Virus record (IMG/VR): IMGVR_UViG_3300013233_000066
Location: 1-24,751 of that record
DNA: 24,751 bases
Direction: 5' to 3' (one strand)
Origin: a virus
In this document: positions 5,556 to 12,336 of the stretch, in pieces
How positions within the stretch are numbered: the first letter of the stretch is position 1
Layout: each line of letters opens with the position of its first letter
Translations under genes and position numbers: made by a program
The notes under the pieces: generated by a model
The model's database searches: none
Seen by the model: only the letters and a program-made list of their open reading frames with translations
Told to the model about the DNA's origin: nothing

Positions 5556-6354
5556 ATATGCAAAAGTATCTCCGACATTTTGGACGGGGGAAACTGGTAA
5601 AAAAATACGTGAAAGCGGAATTGAGTGCCAAATCGTTTGCCTCTATTTATTAACAAATCGTCACACCAATATGCTTGGTGTCTACTACATACCGATAATG
5701 TATATCGCCCATGAAACAGGGTTAAGTATTGAAGGGGCTACGAAGGGGCTGGTAAGGGGTGAAGATGTTGGGTTTTGCCTCTATGATAGGGGTGCAGAGG
5801 TTGTTTTTGTGCCTAATTTCGCCAGAGATCAGGTCGCACCATTCCTAAAAGCTAATGACAACAGGGTTAAAGGCGTACAAAAAGAGTTTGATTTATTACC
5901 TAAGTGTAAGTTTTTATTGCAGTTTTATAATCGCTACAAGGACGCATTCCACATAGAAGATACGCGAGGTTTAGAAGCCCCTTGTAAGCCCCTCCGAAGC
6001 CAAGAGCAAGAACAAGAGCAAGAACAAGAGCAAGAACAAGAAAAAACCGCCGAACAAGTCCGGCAACTTTTTGACTTCTGGAAAACTGAGCATCATCACC
6101 CAAGATCAATCCTAGACAACAAGCGAAGAAGGGCGATACAAGCGAGACTGAAAGACGGGTACACAATCGACACAATCAAGGCCGCAATCACAGGCTGCAA
6201 GCTTTCACCATATCACCAAGGCGAGAATGAAACGAAAACCGTTTATGACGACATCGAGCTGATTTGTCGGAACGGGGTAAACCTCGAAAAGTTTGCAAAC
6301 CTTTCTGGGCAGTCTTCACCGATTAACTACTTCGAGGGCGTCCGCAATGCGTAG
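5548..6354 (+). CDS. Replication initiator, lambda O-like
   Basis: This protein probably binds the phage origin and recruits the DnaB-like helicase encoded next. It is 268 residues. The N-terminal part (1-110) has the winged-helix pattern of phage replication proteins: YAKVSPTFWTGETGKKIRE, CLYLLTNRHTNMLGVYYIP, then the IAHETGLSIEGATKGL recognition segment. A linker of seven Glu-Gln pairs follows (residues 152-165). The C-terminal domain (KRRRAIQARLKDGYTIDTIKAAITGC, then SPYHQGENETKTVYDDIELICRNG) is the conserved tail that in such phages contacts the helicase or loader. Its ATG lies seven bases after a G8 run. The start of the helicase gene is within its last codons. Confidence 0.8.
   Translation: MREYAKVSPTFWTGETGKKIRESGIECQIVCLYLLTNRHTNMLGVYYIPIMYIAHETGLSIEGATKGLVRGEDVGFCLYDRGAEVVFVPNFARDQVAPFLKANDNRVKGVQKEFDLLPKCKFLLQFYNRYKDAFHIEDTRGLEAPCKPLRSQEQEQEQEQEQEQEKTAEQVRQLFDFWKTEHHHPRSILDNKRRRAIQARLKDGYTIDTIKAAITGCKLSPYHQGENETKTVYDDIELICRNGVNLEKFANLSGQSSPINYFEGVRNA
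6004..6045 (+). repeat. 12-bp direct repeats inside the initiator gene (possible origin iterons)
   Basis: GAGCAAGAACAA occurs three times in a row from 6004 to 6039, with a partial fourth copy. It encodes the Glu-Gln linker. In lambda the origin iterons lie inside gene O in the same linker position, so these may be initiator sites. The alternative is a simple protein linker with no DNA role. Confidence 0.45.
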
Positions 6355-7606
6355 CTCAACGAATGACGAGCGGGCATTGATCGGGGCGGCCATGATTGCC
6401 GGTGACGGACACGGCATCATCAACCTGGAGCCTGCCGAGTTCGAGTCAGACCTTTGGGCAAGGGTTTGGGGGTGGATGCAGAAGGTTAAGTCGATTGACA
6501 TGGTTGCACTTGAATCAGCCTTTATTGACCACAGGCACGAATTGACGGACGCAGCAAGTAACCTTCCAACACTGAATGCAGCAACCAGTATGCCGAAGAT
6601 TGCAAAGCGAATCAGGGAAGCGGCGCACAGGCGCAGGGTGGCTAAGGCATTGGCTGACGCACATCACCTTCTGCAAGGGGGCAGTGAGTTGTCGGCAGTT
6701 GGTGACTGCGTGATCGGCGCGCTTGATAACGTAGGTAGCGATGAAGGCTGGAAGCCATTGGCAGATTTTCTGATACCGGCATATCAGGACATAGAGCGGG
6801 CGCAGATACACAAGGAAAATTGCAACTTCGTGACGACAGGGTTTGTTGATTTCGACAGAGAATTTGGCGGGTTACAAAAAGACGGGCTTGTGATTGTTGC
6901 CGGTCGCCCAGGTATGGGTAAATCGGCCTTCGCGGCGGCTTTGTCCAGGAACACAGCAAAACGCGCACCGGCTTTGATAATGAGTATGGAAATGTCCGGC
7001 AAGCAATTGGCAATGCGTTACTACGCATCAGAAGCCGATGTCTGTATGCAGCGTATGATGCAAGGCAAACTCACCAGCGAGGATTGGGGGAAGATGGTCG
7101 GGGCACAGCGATCATTGAGCGAAGCCGGCGTGTATATCAACGAGGGCCGGAGCAGGTCACTGTCAGACGTAATCGCAGAGGCGAGAAGGTTCAAGCGCAC
7201 GCACGGGCAGGTCGGGGTAATCACGCTGGATTATCTGGGGCTTCTTGAGCTCCCAAAAGCAAACACAAAGACAGACGCGATTGCAGAAGTGACGCGCCGC
7301 CTGTCCAGCCTTGCCGGTGAGATCGAATGCCCGATTGTGCTTCTATCCCAGCTTAATCGCGACCTGGAAAAGAGGGCGAACAAAAAGCCGATCATGGCAG
7401 ACCTGAGAGATTCAGGCGCAATCGAGCAAGACGCATCACAAATTTTATTTCCCTTCCGTCCAGAGGTTTATGACAAGAGCCCTGACCTAAAGGGTGTTGT
7501 GTTCCTCGAACTGGCAAAAAACAGAAACGGGAGCACAGGCACAGTTCAGATGCAGTGGGTGGCGGAGTCTGCAGCCTTTAGGGATTTCGGAGGTATAGAT
7601 GTCTGA
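6347..7606 (+). CDS. DnaB-like replicative helicase
   Basis: This is the ring helicase that unwinds the phage fork. I use the ATG at 6347 (MRSSTNDERALIGAAMI), with GAGGG upstream and overlapping the initiator stop, giving 419 residues. Residues 1-130 form the helical N-terminal domain. Residues 160-419 form the RecA-like core: Walker A GRPGMGKS (186-193), MSMEMSGKQLAMR (212-224), Walker B VITLDY (D295), LLSQLNRDLEKR (332-343), and DLRDSGAIEQDAS (352-364), all typical of DnaB. It is a normal length for a phage DnaB (P-like position) and would bypass the host helicase. The next gene starts eight bases before its stop. Confidence 0.93.
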   Translation: MRSSTNDERALIGAAMIAGDGHGIINLEPAEFESDLWARVWGWMQKVKSIDMVALESAFIDHRHELTDAASNLPTLNAATSMPKIAKRIREAAHRRRVAKALADAHHLLQGGSELSAVGDCVIGALDNVGSDEGWKPLADFLIPAYQDIERAQIHKENCNFVTTGFVDFDREFGGLQKDGLVIVAGRPGMGKSAFAAALSRNTAKRAPALIMSMEMSGKQLAMRYYASEADVCMQRMMQGKLTSEDWGKMVGAQRSLSEAGVYINEGRSRSLSDVIAEARRFKRTHGQVGVITLDYLGLLELPKANTKTDAIAEVTRRLSSLAGEIECPIVLLSQLNRDLEKRANKKPIMADLRDSGAIEQDASQILFPFRPEVYDKSPDLKGVVFLELAKNRNGSTGTVQMQWVAESAAFRDFGGIDV

Positions 7607-7892
7607 CATCATCACGCAAGCAGAAACCATTGATCAAGAATTCGGGGTGTGGATCAGGGACAATTCCAAGATTTACCAGAAGTTCGAGGAGCAGGCAAAA
7701 ATAATGTATACAGAAGGACATATCCCGTATGCAGCAAGAACGATTGCCGAATGGATCAGGCATCACACCATGCTCACGGAGCGCAACTCGGCGTTCAAGC
7801 TCAATAACAATGCAATCCCTAAAATGGCCAGGCTGTTCGTTCTCAGAAATCCGGATATGTCGGCCCTGTTCAGAATGCGGGAGGCGGCATGA
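7599..7892 (+). CDS. Conserved small phage protein, unknown function
   Basis: A 97-residue protein in which KIYQKFEEQAKIMYTEGHIPYAARTIAEWIRHHT followed by FKLNNNAIPKMARLFVLRNPDM form a pattern I recognise from many temperate phages near replication genes, where it has no assigned function. The core would be helical. A ribosome-binding site (GGAGG) lies within the end of the helicase gene, and the two frames overlap by eight bases. Its stop overlaps the next ATG. Confidence 0.75.
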   Translation: MSDIITQAETIDQEFGVWIRDNSKIYQKFEEQAKIMYTEGHIPYAARTIAEWIRHHTMLTERNSAFKLNNNAIPKMARLFVLRNPDMSALFRMREAA

Positions 7893-8077
7893 GCGATTCA
7901 GAGCAAGTGCAGGAATGCCACAACTGCGTGTATCGAAATGTTGATGCGTCTGGTGAACCATGTCTGTCATGTGTAATGAGTGTCGGCGTCTGGCCGAACT
8001 GGGAGCCGGTAACAGCAAGGAATTGTGGTGTATGTGGAAAGGCTATCCCGGAGTGTGAGTTAAATGAGATTTGTTGA
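7889..8077 (+). CDS. Small double zinc-ribbon protein
   Basis: A 62-residue product with four Cys pairs or near-pairs: CHNC (10-13), CLSC (25-28), C46-x2-C49 and two later cysteines. This would form one or two zinc ribbons. The gene starts by ATGA overlap with the previous stop and overlaps the next start. Similar cysteine-rich mini-proteins are frequent in nin-type regions. Function is unknown. Confidence 0.65.
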   Translation: MSDSEQVQECHNCVYRNVDASGEPCLSCVMSVGVWPNWEPVTARNCGVCGKAIPECELNEIC

Positions 8078-8198
8078 GTGGCTGTTTATTCAGGCGGAAA
8101 AAATCTGCAGGGCGTGGGACCGTGCTTGCGAGGCAGCACAGGCAATGTGGGATGATAACAATAACTGGCCGGGTGACGGCTTGGGAGGTGTTGGGTGA
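8064..8198 (+). CDS. 44-residue unknown protein
   Basis: MRFVEWLFIQAEKICRAWDR starts an amphipathic helix, continuing CEAAQAMWDD, then a polar, glycine-rich tail that doubles as the ribosome-binding site (GGGAGGTG) for the next gene. The frame overlaps both neighbours (14 bases with the previous gene, four with the next). Its reality rests on this packing and on the absence of any other use of the stretch. Confidence 0.5.
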   Translation: MRFVEWLFIQAEKICRAWDRACEAAQAMWDDNNNWPGDGLGGVG

Positions 8199-8440
8199 TC
8201 AATCCACGCGCAAAAGATGAAATGAGAAGGATGATTAAGGCCGGCATTAAAACCGAGTCAATTTCCATTGTCACAGGAATAGACATCAACACGATAAGAA
8301 ATGCAAAACGCAAGCACACACAGATAGAGAAGCACAAGGCCGCGATTAAAGCTATGGCCGCAGAAGATTTCAGGATATGCCCGGAGCTGGAAGTTATTGG
8401 TCGCGTAAATGGGTTTGAATGGGCGGAAGTGGCGCGATGA
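8195..8440 (+). CDS. Small HTH-like DNA-binding protein
   Basis: An 81-residue protein starting at GTG 8195, six bases after GGAGGTG, in a GTGA overlap with the previous stop. Residues 8-38 (DEMRRMIKAGIKTESISIVTGIDINTIRNAKRK) have the length and hydrophobic spacing of a helix-turn-helix, like resolvase or transposase-type recognition domains. The rest is helical and charged. It could bind DNA in a regulatory or recombination role; no family name is offered. Confidence 0.6.
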   Translation: MINPRAKDEMRRMIKAGIKTESISIVTGIDINTIRNAKRKHTQIEKHKAAIKAMAAEDFRICPELEVIGRVNGFEWAEVAR

Positions 8441-8742
8441 CAGATGCCCACTCAAAGAAACTCACCCAATCGGCAAAAGGGAAGACGTGTATTCGTTGCG
8501 GCGCTCCCGATGCATACGCATGCCACTACAATGGACCCAGGCAGCACGCGTATGGAAAGGGGCGCAGTATCAAGGGGCACGACCTTGCAAGTGCCGAGTT
8601 TTGCCACTCATGCGATCAGCAGTTCAGTGAAGGTGTAATGCCGAACGATTGCATAAACAAGTGGGACAAGTCGGAAATGTTCCTGCACCTGATAATGCTT
8701 ACAAATATTCGACGCTGGGAAAATGGGGATATCACAGGATGA
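8437..8742 (+). CDS. YbcO-like zinc/HNH-type nuclease candidate
   Basis: A 101-residue protein from ATG 8437, overlapping the previous stop (ATGA). It has C-x2-C in TCIRCGAPDAYACHYNGPRQHAYGKGRSIKGHD, followed by AEFCHSCDQQFSEG and a helical end, KSEMFLHLIMLTNIRRWENGDI. A first Cys pair, conserved His and GKG, and a second Cys pair with Asp fit the small His-Me-finger nucleases (DUF1364/YbcO class) found in nin regions of lambdoid phages. Catalytic activity is inferred. The family call rests on pattern alone. Confidence 0.6.
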   Translation: MTDAHSKKLTQSAKGKTCIRCGAPDAYACHYNGPRQHAYGKGRSIKGHDLASAEFCHSCDQQFSEGVMPNDCINKWDKSEMFLHLIMLTNIRRWENGDITG

Positions 8743-9206
8743 GGCAGGCCACCTTTCCACTCACCGACCAGCGCAACATGGACAACGCCATAGCGTTTAT
8801 TCAGAAGCAGGAATTGACTGGCGACAAGGAAGTGACGATACGAAATGCCGGTGTTGGGAAGACGCTTCAACAGCTTGGCGCATTGTTCGGGTTATGGGTG
8901 ATGGAGGTGTCAGAGCGTGATGGATTATCTGAGGCGCGCATTCACCGAGAATGGAAGCGTGAATTTCTAGAGCGGATATATAAAACAGAAGCAAAGAATA
9001 ATCATCAGCGCATGTGGGTTGATTTATGCACAATACTCCAAGAGACGGGCAAGTTTGAGTTACTGGAGTTTCATAGAGATCACATATCACTCTCATGGGC
9101 TGACATAAATCAAACAAAACAGTATATGAATGCAATCCAGAACCACTACATCGACATAGGTGAACCGCTGACGATTCCGGATAAATTTAGGAGGTGTTAT
9201 AGGTGA
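8739..9206 (+). CDS. NinB-like recombination protein candidate, 3' end replaced by mobile insertion
   Basis: A 155-residue protein from ATG 8739, overlapping the previous stop by four bases. The start (MRQATFPLTDQRNMDNAIAF), DKEVTIRNAGVGKTLQQLGALFGLWV and the C-terminal AIQNHYIDIGEPLTIPDKFR resemble the NinB layout: an N-terminal beta/helix part, a KTxxQxxxLF segment and a helical end. NinB assists recombination by binding single-stranded DNA. The last 30 residues are repeated, in diverged form, 694 bases downstream after an HNH endonuclease gene. The present 3' end is therefore probably a substitute brought in with that gene. Confidence 0.5.
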   Translation: MRQATFPLTDQRNMDNAIAFIQKQELTGDKEVTIRNAGVGKTLQQLGALFGLWVMEVSERDGLSEARIHREWKREFLERIYKTEAKNNHQRMWVDLCTILQETGKFELLEFHRDHISLSWADINQTKQYMNAIQNHYIDIGEPLTIPDKFRRCYR

Positions 9207-9829
9207 GTGTTTCTATAGGACGCACATACGGAAATTGGGCTGTTGTTTGTTTTTCTGGCAGGGATAAATTTAGTAATAAGCGTTTTCTGTGTAGATGTGT
9301 GTGTGGAAAAGAAAAGGTTGTGGATTCATCCAATCTCAGCTCAGGAAAAAGCAAATCATGCGGGTGTATGAGGCGATCAAACGAGAAGCATGGCTATTAC
9401 TATACCAATGAATACAAAATTTACCATGGAATGAAAACACGATGTTACAATAAAAACAGTGTGTCATATGTGAACTACGGCGGTCGCGGGATACGAGTGT
9501 GCGACAGGTGGCTTGAGTCATTTGAGAATTTCCTATCAGACATGGGAAAAAAACCATCTTTAGATCACAGTATTGATAGAGAGGATAATGATGGTGACTA
9601 CTCGCCTGAAAATTGCAGGTGGGCGACAGCAAGCGAACAAAGTTCGAACAGGCGTGATGCTGTTCGCATTGTTTACAATGGAATAACCGGGAGCCCATCA
9701 GAGTGGGAAGAGATAACGGGGATACCTGCAAGGACGATATACAACAGAATCCACAAGTTAAAATGGGGCGATAAAAAGGCGGTAACAACACCGGTTAATG
9801 TAAATTTACGGAGATGTATCGGGAAATGA
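9203..9829 (+). CDS. HNH homing endonuclease (zinc-ribbon, SxDRxDNxGxYxPENCRWAT type)
   Basis: A 208-residue free-standing mobile endonuclease. GTG 9203 overlaps the upstream stop (GTGA) and uses GGAGG in the host gene. Residues 30-55 form a zinc ribbon (CRCVCG then SCGC). Residues 70-110 include the YKIYHGMKTRCYN and YGGRGIRVCDRWLESFENF blocks. Residues 119-142 hold the HNH core (HSIDREDNDGDYSPENCRW, with H122 and N137). The C-terminus (NGITGSPSEWEEITGIPARTIYNRIHK) is an added helix-turn-helix that would recognise DNA. It would cut an allele lacking the insertion and be copied into it. The final codons overlap the displaced 3' end of the host gene. Confidence 0.88.
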   Translation: MSVSIGRTYGNWAVVCFSGRDKFSNKRFLCRCVCGKEKVVDSSNLSSGKSKSCGCMRRSNEKHGYYYTNEYKIYHGMKTRCYNKNSVSYVNYGGRGIRVCDRWLESFENFLSDMGKKPSLDHSIDREDNDGDYSPENCRWATASEQSSNRRDAVRIVYNGITGSPSEWEEITGIPARTIYNRIHKLKWGDKKAVTTPVNVNLRRCIGK

Positions 9830-9900
9830 TCCAGCAGTATTACATTTCAGTCGGCAACCCATTACCGATTCCGGACAAATTCAGGGAGGTGTATAGATGA
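9808..9900 (+). pseudogene. Displaced original 3' end of the NinB-like gene
   Basis: In one frame these 93 bases encode TEMYREMIQQYYISVGNP, then LPIPDKFREVYR and stop, which aligns without gaps to the last 30 residues of the 8739-9206 gene (17 identical by hand). Both copies end with the stop at the matching place and carry the ribosome-binding site for the gene that follows. No start codon or upstream frame belongs to it now, so it is a remnant. Confidence 0.75.
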
Positions 9901-10043
9901 ACGAATCAGCGAGTTACAGGCCATGCGTTGAATGTGGCGAGGAGACAAGGAACGTAGGGAGTTTGTGTCCTGTCTGTATGGGGAAAGCCCAGAAGCGCGC
10001 AGAAGAGACGCGAAACGCAGCAGCCAGGGAGAGCAGGAGGTGA
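9897..10043 (+). CDS. Small zinc-ribbon protein
   Basis: A 48-residue product: CVECG (10-14) and CPVC (24-27) make one zinc ribbon, followed by a basic helix (KAQKRAEETRNAAARESRR). Its ATG overlaps the stop of the remnant before it, and GGGAGGTG is a good ribosome-binding site. It overlaps the next GTG by four bases. Unrecognised beyond the zinc ribbon. Confidence 0.6.
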   Translation: MNESASYRPCVECGEETRNVGSLCPVCMGKAQKRAEETRNAAARESRR

Positions 10044-10195
10044 GCCAAGTAATAAAATTGAGGAACCTTGATCCCGTGTGGGCAATAGCAGCAGCGGTAT
10101 CATTGATTATTGGCATCATCATCCCATCCGGTGTTCTTGGAATGGTTTTGTACATTGTAGCGAAAGAATATTGGAAGATGGCAAAAGAGTGGTGA
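10040..10195 (+). CDS. Small membrane protein
   Basis: A 51-residue product from GTG 10040, with GGAGG immediately upstream inside the previous gene. Residues 12-41 form one long or two short hydrophobic stretches (VWAIAAAVSLIIGIIIPSGVLGMVLYIV), closed by a lysine/tryptophan-rich end (KEYWKMAKEW). A holin cannot be excluded, but no endolysin is nearby, so membrane function is all that can be said. Confidence 0.6.
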   Translation: MSQVIKLRNLDPVWAIAAAVSLIIGIIIPSGVLGMVLYIVAKEYWKMAKEW

Positions 10196-10299
10196 AGGAG
10201 TCCGCCAAGCATTGTCGCGAGGCCAGAGAGCGCCGAGAGGAGAGCAAGAGAAAATCGCGCAGGTGGTGGAAGCTTTATCGGGCACGGTATGAGAAATGA
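10192..10299 (+). CDS. 35-residue basic peptide
   Basis: Starts at GTG 10192 in a GTGA overlap and stops at 10297-10299, overlapping the next ATG. The sequence is almost entirely Arg, Lys and Glu with two Trp (REARERREESKRKSRRWWKL), a single charged helix that could bind nucleic acid. Translation is supported only by the overlapping starts and stops on both sides. Confidence 0.4.
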   Translation: MKESAKHCREARERREESKRKSRRWWKLYRARYEK

Positions 10300-10517
10300 G
10301 AAAAATGACCGCGAAAGAGCACTTGAGCCCCGGAAGCATCGGAAGACCGGTGCTCAAGCTGATGTGTCCGTATGCCGGCTGGCCAATACCAGCAAAGTCG
10401 TGCCGGCGTGATTATTGTAGAGCGAACAGGGGCTACAAAGAGATATCAGATGAACATGGAATCATCGGCATTGAAACATTATGCGCATACGACGAGATGA
10501 AACAGGAGGAAAAATAG
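10296..10517 (+). CDS. Unknown Cys-containing small protein
   Basis: A 73-residue product; ATG 10296 overlaps the previous stop, and ATG 10305 is an alternative start. It contains CPYAGWPIPAKSCRRDYCRANRGYKE, with three Cys in a spacing that could hold a metal, and a last Cys at residue 63. No family recognised. Confidence 0.5.
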   Translation: MRKMTAKEHLSPGSIGRPVLKLMCPYAGWPIPAKSCRRDYCRANRGYKEISDEHGIIGIETLCAYDEMKQEEK

Positions 10518-10736
10518 ATGAACGGACGACAAAGCAAAAAGATACGCAAAGACATCCGCCGGGCGTATGAGGGTAACAAAAATCAAATGCTGGCGCGAGT
10601 GATCAAGGATATGGAAGCGAACCCGGATTTCTGTCTGGCAGTGCACAACGAGGCGGTGAAGGGGCGCGTGCTACTCCGGATAAAGCACGCATGGCGATTG
10701 ATCGATACAAGCCCGCATATCAAGATGAAGTGGTAA
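10518..10736 (+). CDS. Unknown small basic protein
   Basis: A 72-residue helical, lysine/arginine-rich product (MNGRQSKKIRKDIRRAYEGN). AGGAGG nine bases before the ATG is a strong ribosome-binding site, and the gene starts directly after the previous stop. It resembles generic small phage early proteins but shows no named motif. Confidence 0.6.
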   Translation: MNGRQSKKIRKDIRRAYEGNKNQMLARVIKDMEANPDFCLAVHNEAVKGRVLLRIKHAWRLIDTSPHIKMKW

Positions 10737-10739
10737 TTC

Positions 10740-11180
10740 GTGCGCCTCACTGAGCAAGAGGCCCATGTGCTGGGTATCGAAAGAAAGCGCGGGGCAGCAA
10801 TGCCGTGCAAGAAACCTGTGCGCATAAAGAGAAGCGCAAAAAGCAAGGGTGAGGAGACACTGGCACTGCACATGAAATTGAGCGGCATGCCAGAACCTGA
10901 GCGAGAGTATCGGTTTCATAATGAAAGGAAGTGGCGTTTTGATTTTGCATATCCGTCGCTGAAAACCGCGATTGAGATTGAGGGTGGTACGCGGGGGAAA
11001 TCACGACACACGCAGCACAGCGGGTTTGAGAAAGACGCAGAGAAATATAACGAAGCGGTCATCCTCGGGTGGCGGCTGCTTCGGTTTACAACGGACCAGG
11101 TTGTTAATGGTATTGCGATAGATACAATAAAACGATTGTTGACGGGGATTGCAGATGGACAAACTGGCGCAGTACGCTGA
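10740..11180 (+). CDS. PDDEXK-fold nuclease candidate (DUF559/Vsr-like)
   Basis: A 146-residue protein from GTG 10740 (ATG 10800 is an alternative). KGEETLALHMKLSGMPEPEREYRFHNERKWRFDFAYP supplies a glutamate (E38/E39) and the catalytic-type aspartate D68. AIEIEGG (E79-x-E81) and FEKDAEKYNEAVILGWRLLRFT follow, the pattern of small PDDEXK nucleases, where the usual ExK is here ExE. In many lambdoid phages the slot between the nin genes and Q holds a Holliday-junction resolvase (RusA or NinG), and this gene occupies it. A resolvase or repair nuclease role is inference. The next gene starts 26 bases before its end. Confidence 0.65.
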   Translation: MRLTEQEAHVLGIERKRGAAMPCKKPVRIKRSAKSKGEETLALHMKLSGMPEPEREYRFHNERKWRFDFAYPSLKTAIEIEGGTRGKSRHTQHSGFEKDAEKYNEAVILGWRLLRFTTDQVVNGIAIDTIKRLLTGIADGQTGAVR

Positions 11181-11670
11181 CATATTCGGATCAGCTAGAG
11201 CCGCAGTGTTGTGGGCAGTCGGGGCAATGAGCTCTGTCAACCCGTATGGATCAACAACACTGGGTAACATGGCTGTACCAGAAACCCCACCAGATGCAGA
11301 GCCGGTTGATTCGGTGGCCGCAAACCCGGCACTGGAAGGTATGAACAAGAAGGAGAAGCGCACAGAGGCCGCAGCCGTAGTGAAGCAAGCGCGTGAAATA
11401 ATAGGGTGTGATTGGTCGGTCGTTACGCTGTACCACTCAAACGACGAGATGGAAAAGAGTGTGGCGGCACAGTTCCTGGCGATACGGATGGCAGACAGGT
11501 ATCCGGTTGATTACGCGAGGCTTGTTTGTTTACGCGTAGGCGGGGTAAACGTGAGGTCGTCACTCATGGCGCAGGTATCATGTAGGTCGGAGCGGACAGA
11601 AAGGCGGTGGCGTGGTGAAATAGCAGAGCTGCTTGGTGTGACGTATGAAAGGGCTATGGAGAAGTTATAA
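11155..11670 (+). CDS. Candidate late antiterminator, Q position
   Basis: A 171-residue protein from ATG 11155 (GGGG six bases upstream). The first third is weakly structured; residues 60-171 are helical, including EIIGCDWSVVTLYHSNDEMEKSVAAQFLAIRMA. The C-terminus SCRSERTERRWRGEIAELLGVTYERAMEKL reads like a helix-turn-helix (recognition helix near SERTERRWRGE). I recognise no Q signature. The call rests on position, just before a strong promoter followed by terminators, as Q precedes pR' and tR' in lambda. Its stop overlaps the next ATG (TAATG). Confidence 0.4.
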   Translation: MDKLAQYADIFGSARAAVLWAVGAMSSVNPYGSTTLGNMAVPETPPDAEPVDSVAANPALEGMNKKEKRTEAAAVVKQAREIIGCDWSVVTLYHSNDEMEKSVAAQFLAIRMADRYPVDYARLVCLRVGGVNVRSSLMAQVSCRSERTERRWRGEIAELLGVTYERAMEKL

Positions 11671-12332
11671 TGAAAAACCTGTATGATGTACTCAACGTGA
11701 CAAGCGACGCCACCCAGAATGAAATAAAAAAAGCCTACAGAAAGCGTATGATGGAGATTCACCCGGATAAAAACGGAGGTGCACAGCACATTGACCACGA
11801 TCCCGTGCAACATGCGTATGATGTACTATCAGACCCTGAGCGAAGAAAAAGATACGACGAGACTGGAGACGATGGGGACGCCACATCATTGATCGAACAA
11901 GCAAGAAACAAAGTGTCACAATATGTGATGCAATACATAAACAGCAGCTACAATGAAAAGTACACCAACATGGCCAGCACAATAAAGCAGCACATAGCAA
12001 CTGAAAGACAGGGGCTCGATGACATCAAGGTGGGTAGCGAAAAGATGGCCAAGAAGCTGGCGGAAATAAGGAAGAGGCTACATACCGGCGATGGATCAGG
12101 CTTTGTAGAGGCGATGGTCGCTGATATGGAGAAAAAGATTGCAGACAGCAAGCAGGAGCTAGAGGGCGAATACAGGGTACTGGAAGAGGCGGAAAGGATT
12201 GCTGAGACAATAGGGTATGATGTTGAGGAAATGGTCGCTGTTGCTGATGCGCCGGGTTGGGCGGCGGCGACAGCAGCAGGGGAGCGGCAAAGGGCTTCCT
12301 TCCAAAACGCTTCTTTTAGATGGGGAAAATAG
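11670..12332 (+). CDS. Phage J-domain (DnaJ-like) protein
   Basis: Residues 1-65 are a J domain: LYDVLNVTSDATQNEIKKAYRKRMMEIHPDKNGG, with the essential HPD at 31-33, and HAYDVLSDPERRKRYDETG. Such domains activate the ATPase of a DnaK/Hsp70 partner. The rest (about 150 residues, 220 in all) is not a zinc-finger or C-terminal DnaJ domain. It is an extended coiled coil (KKLAEIRKRL, VADMEKKIADSKQELEGEYRVLEEAER), so this is a J protein with a private substrate arm. It overlaps the upstream gene by one base and is followed five bases later by the late promoter. It could recruit host DnaK to capsid or tail assembly, or, like lambda P with DnaJ/DnaK, to replication. Confidence 0.85.
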   Translation: MKNLYDVLNVTSDATQNEIKKAYRKRMMEIHPDKNGGAQHIDHDPVQHAYDVLSDPERRKRYDETGDDGDATSLIEQARNKVSQYVMQYINSSYNEKYTNMASTIKQHIATERQGLDDIKVGSEKMAKKLAEIRKRLHTGDGSGFVEAMVADMEKKIADSKQELEGEYRVLEEAERIAETIGYDVEEMVAVADAPGWAAATAAGERQRASFQNASFRWGK

Positions 12333-12336
12333 ACGC

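Noticed and set aside
9203-9829. Second group I intron around the HNH gene
   Set aside because: The flanking copies are coding 3' ends with stops and ribosome-binding sites, and I found no P3/P7/P8-like pairing; insertion with target repair explains the layout better.
10040-10195. Holin call
   Set aside because: The hydrophobic stretch fits, but there is no endolysin or Rz neighbour, and small membrane proteins are common in this region.
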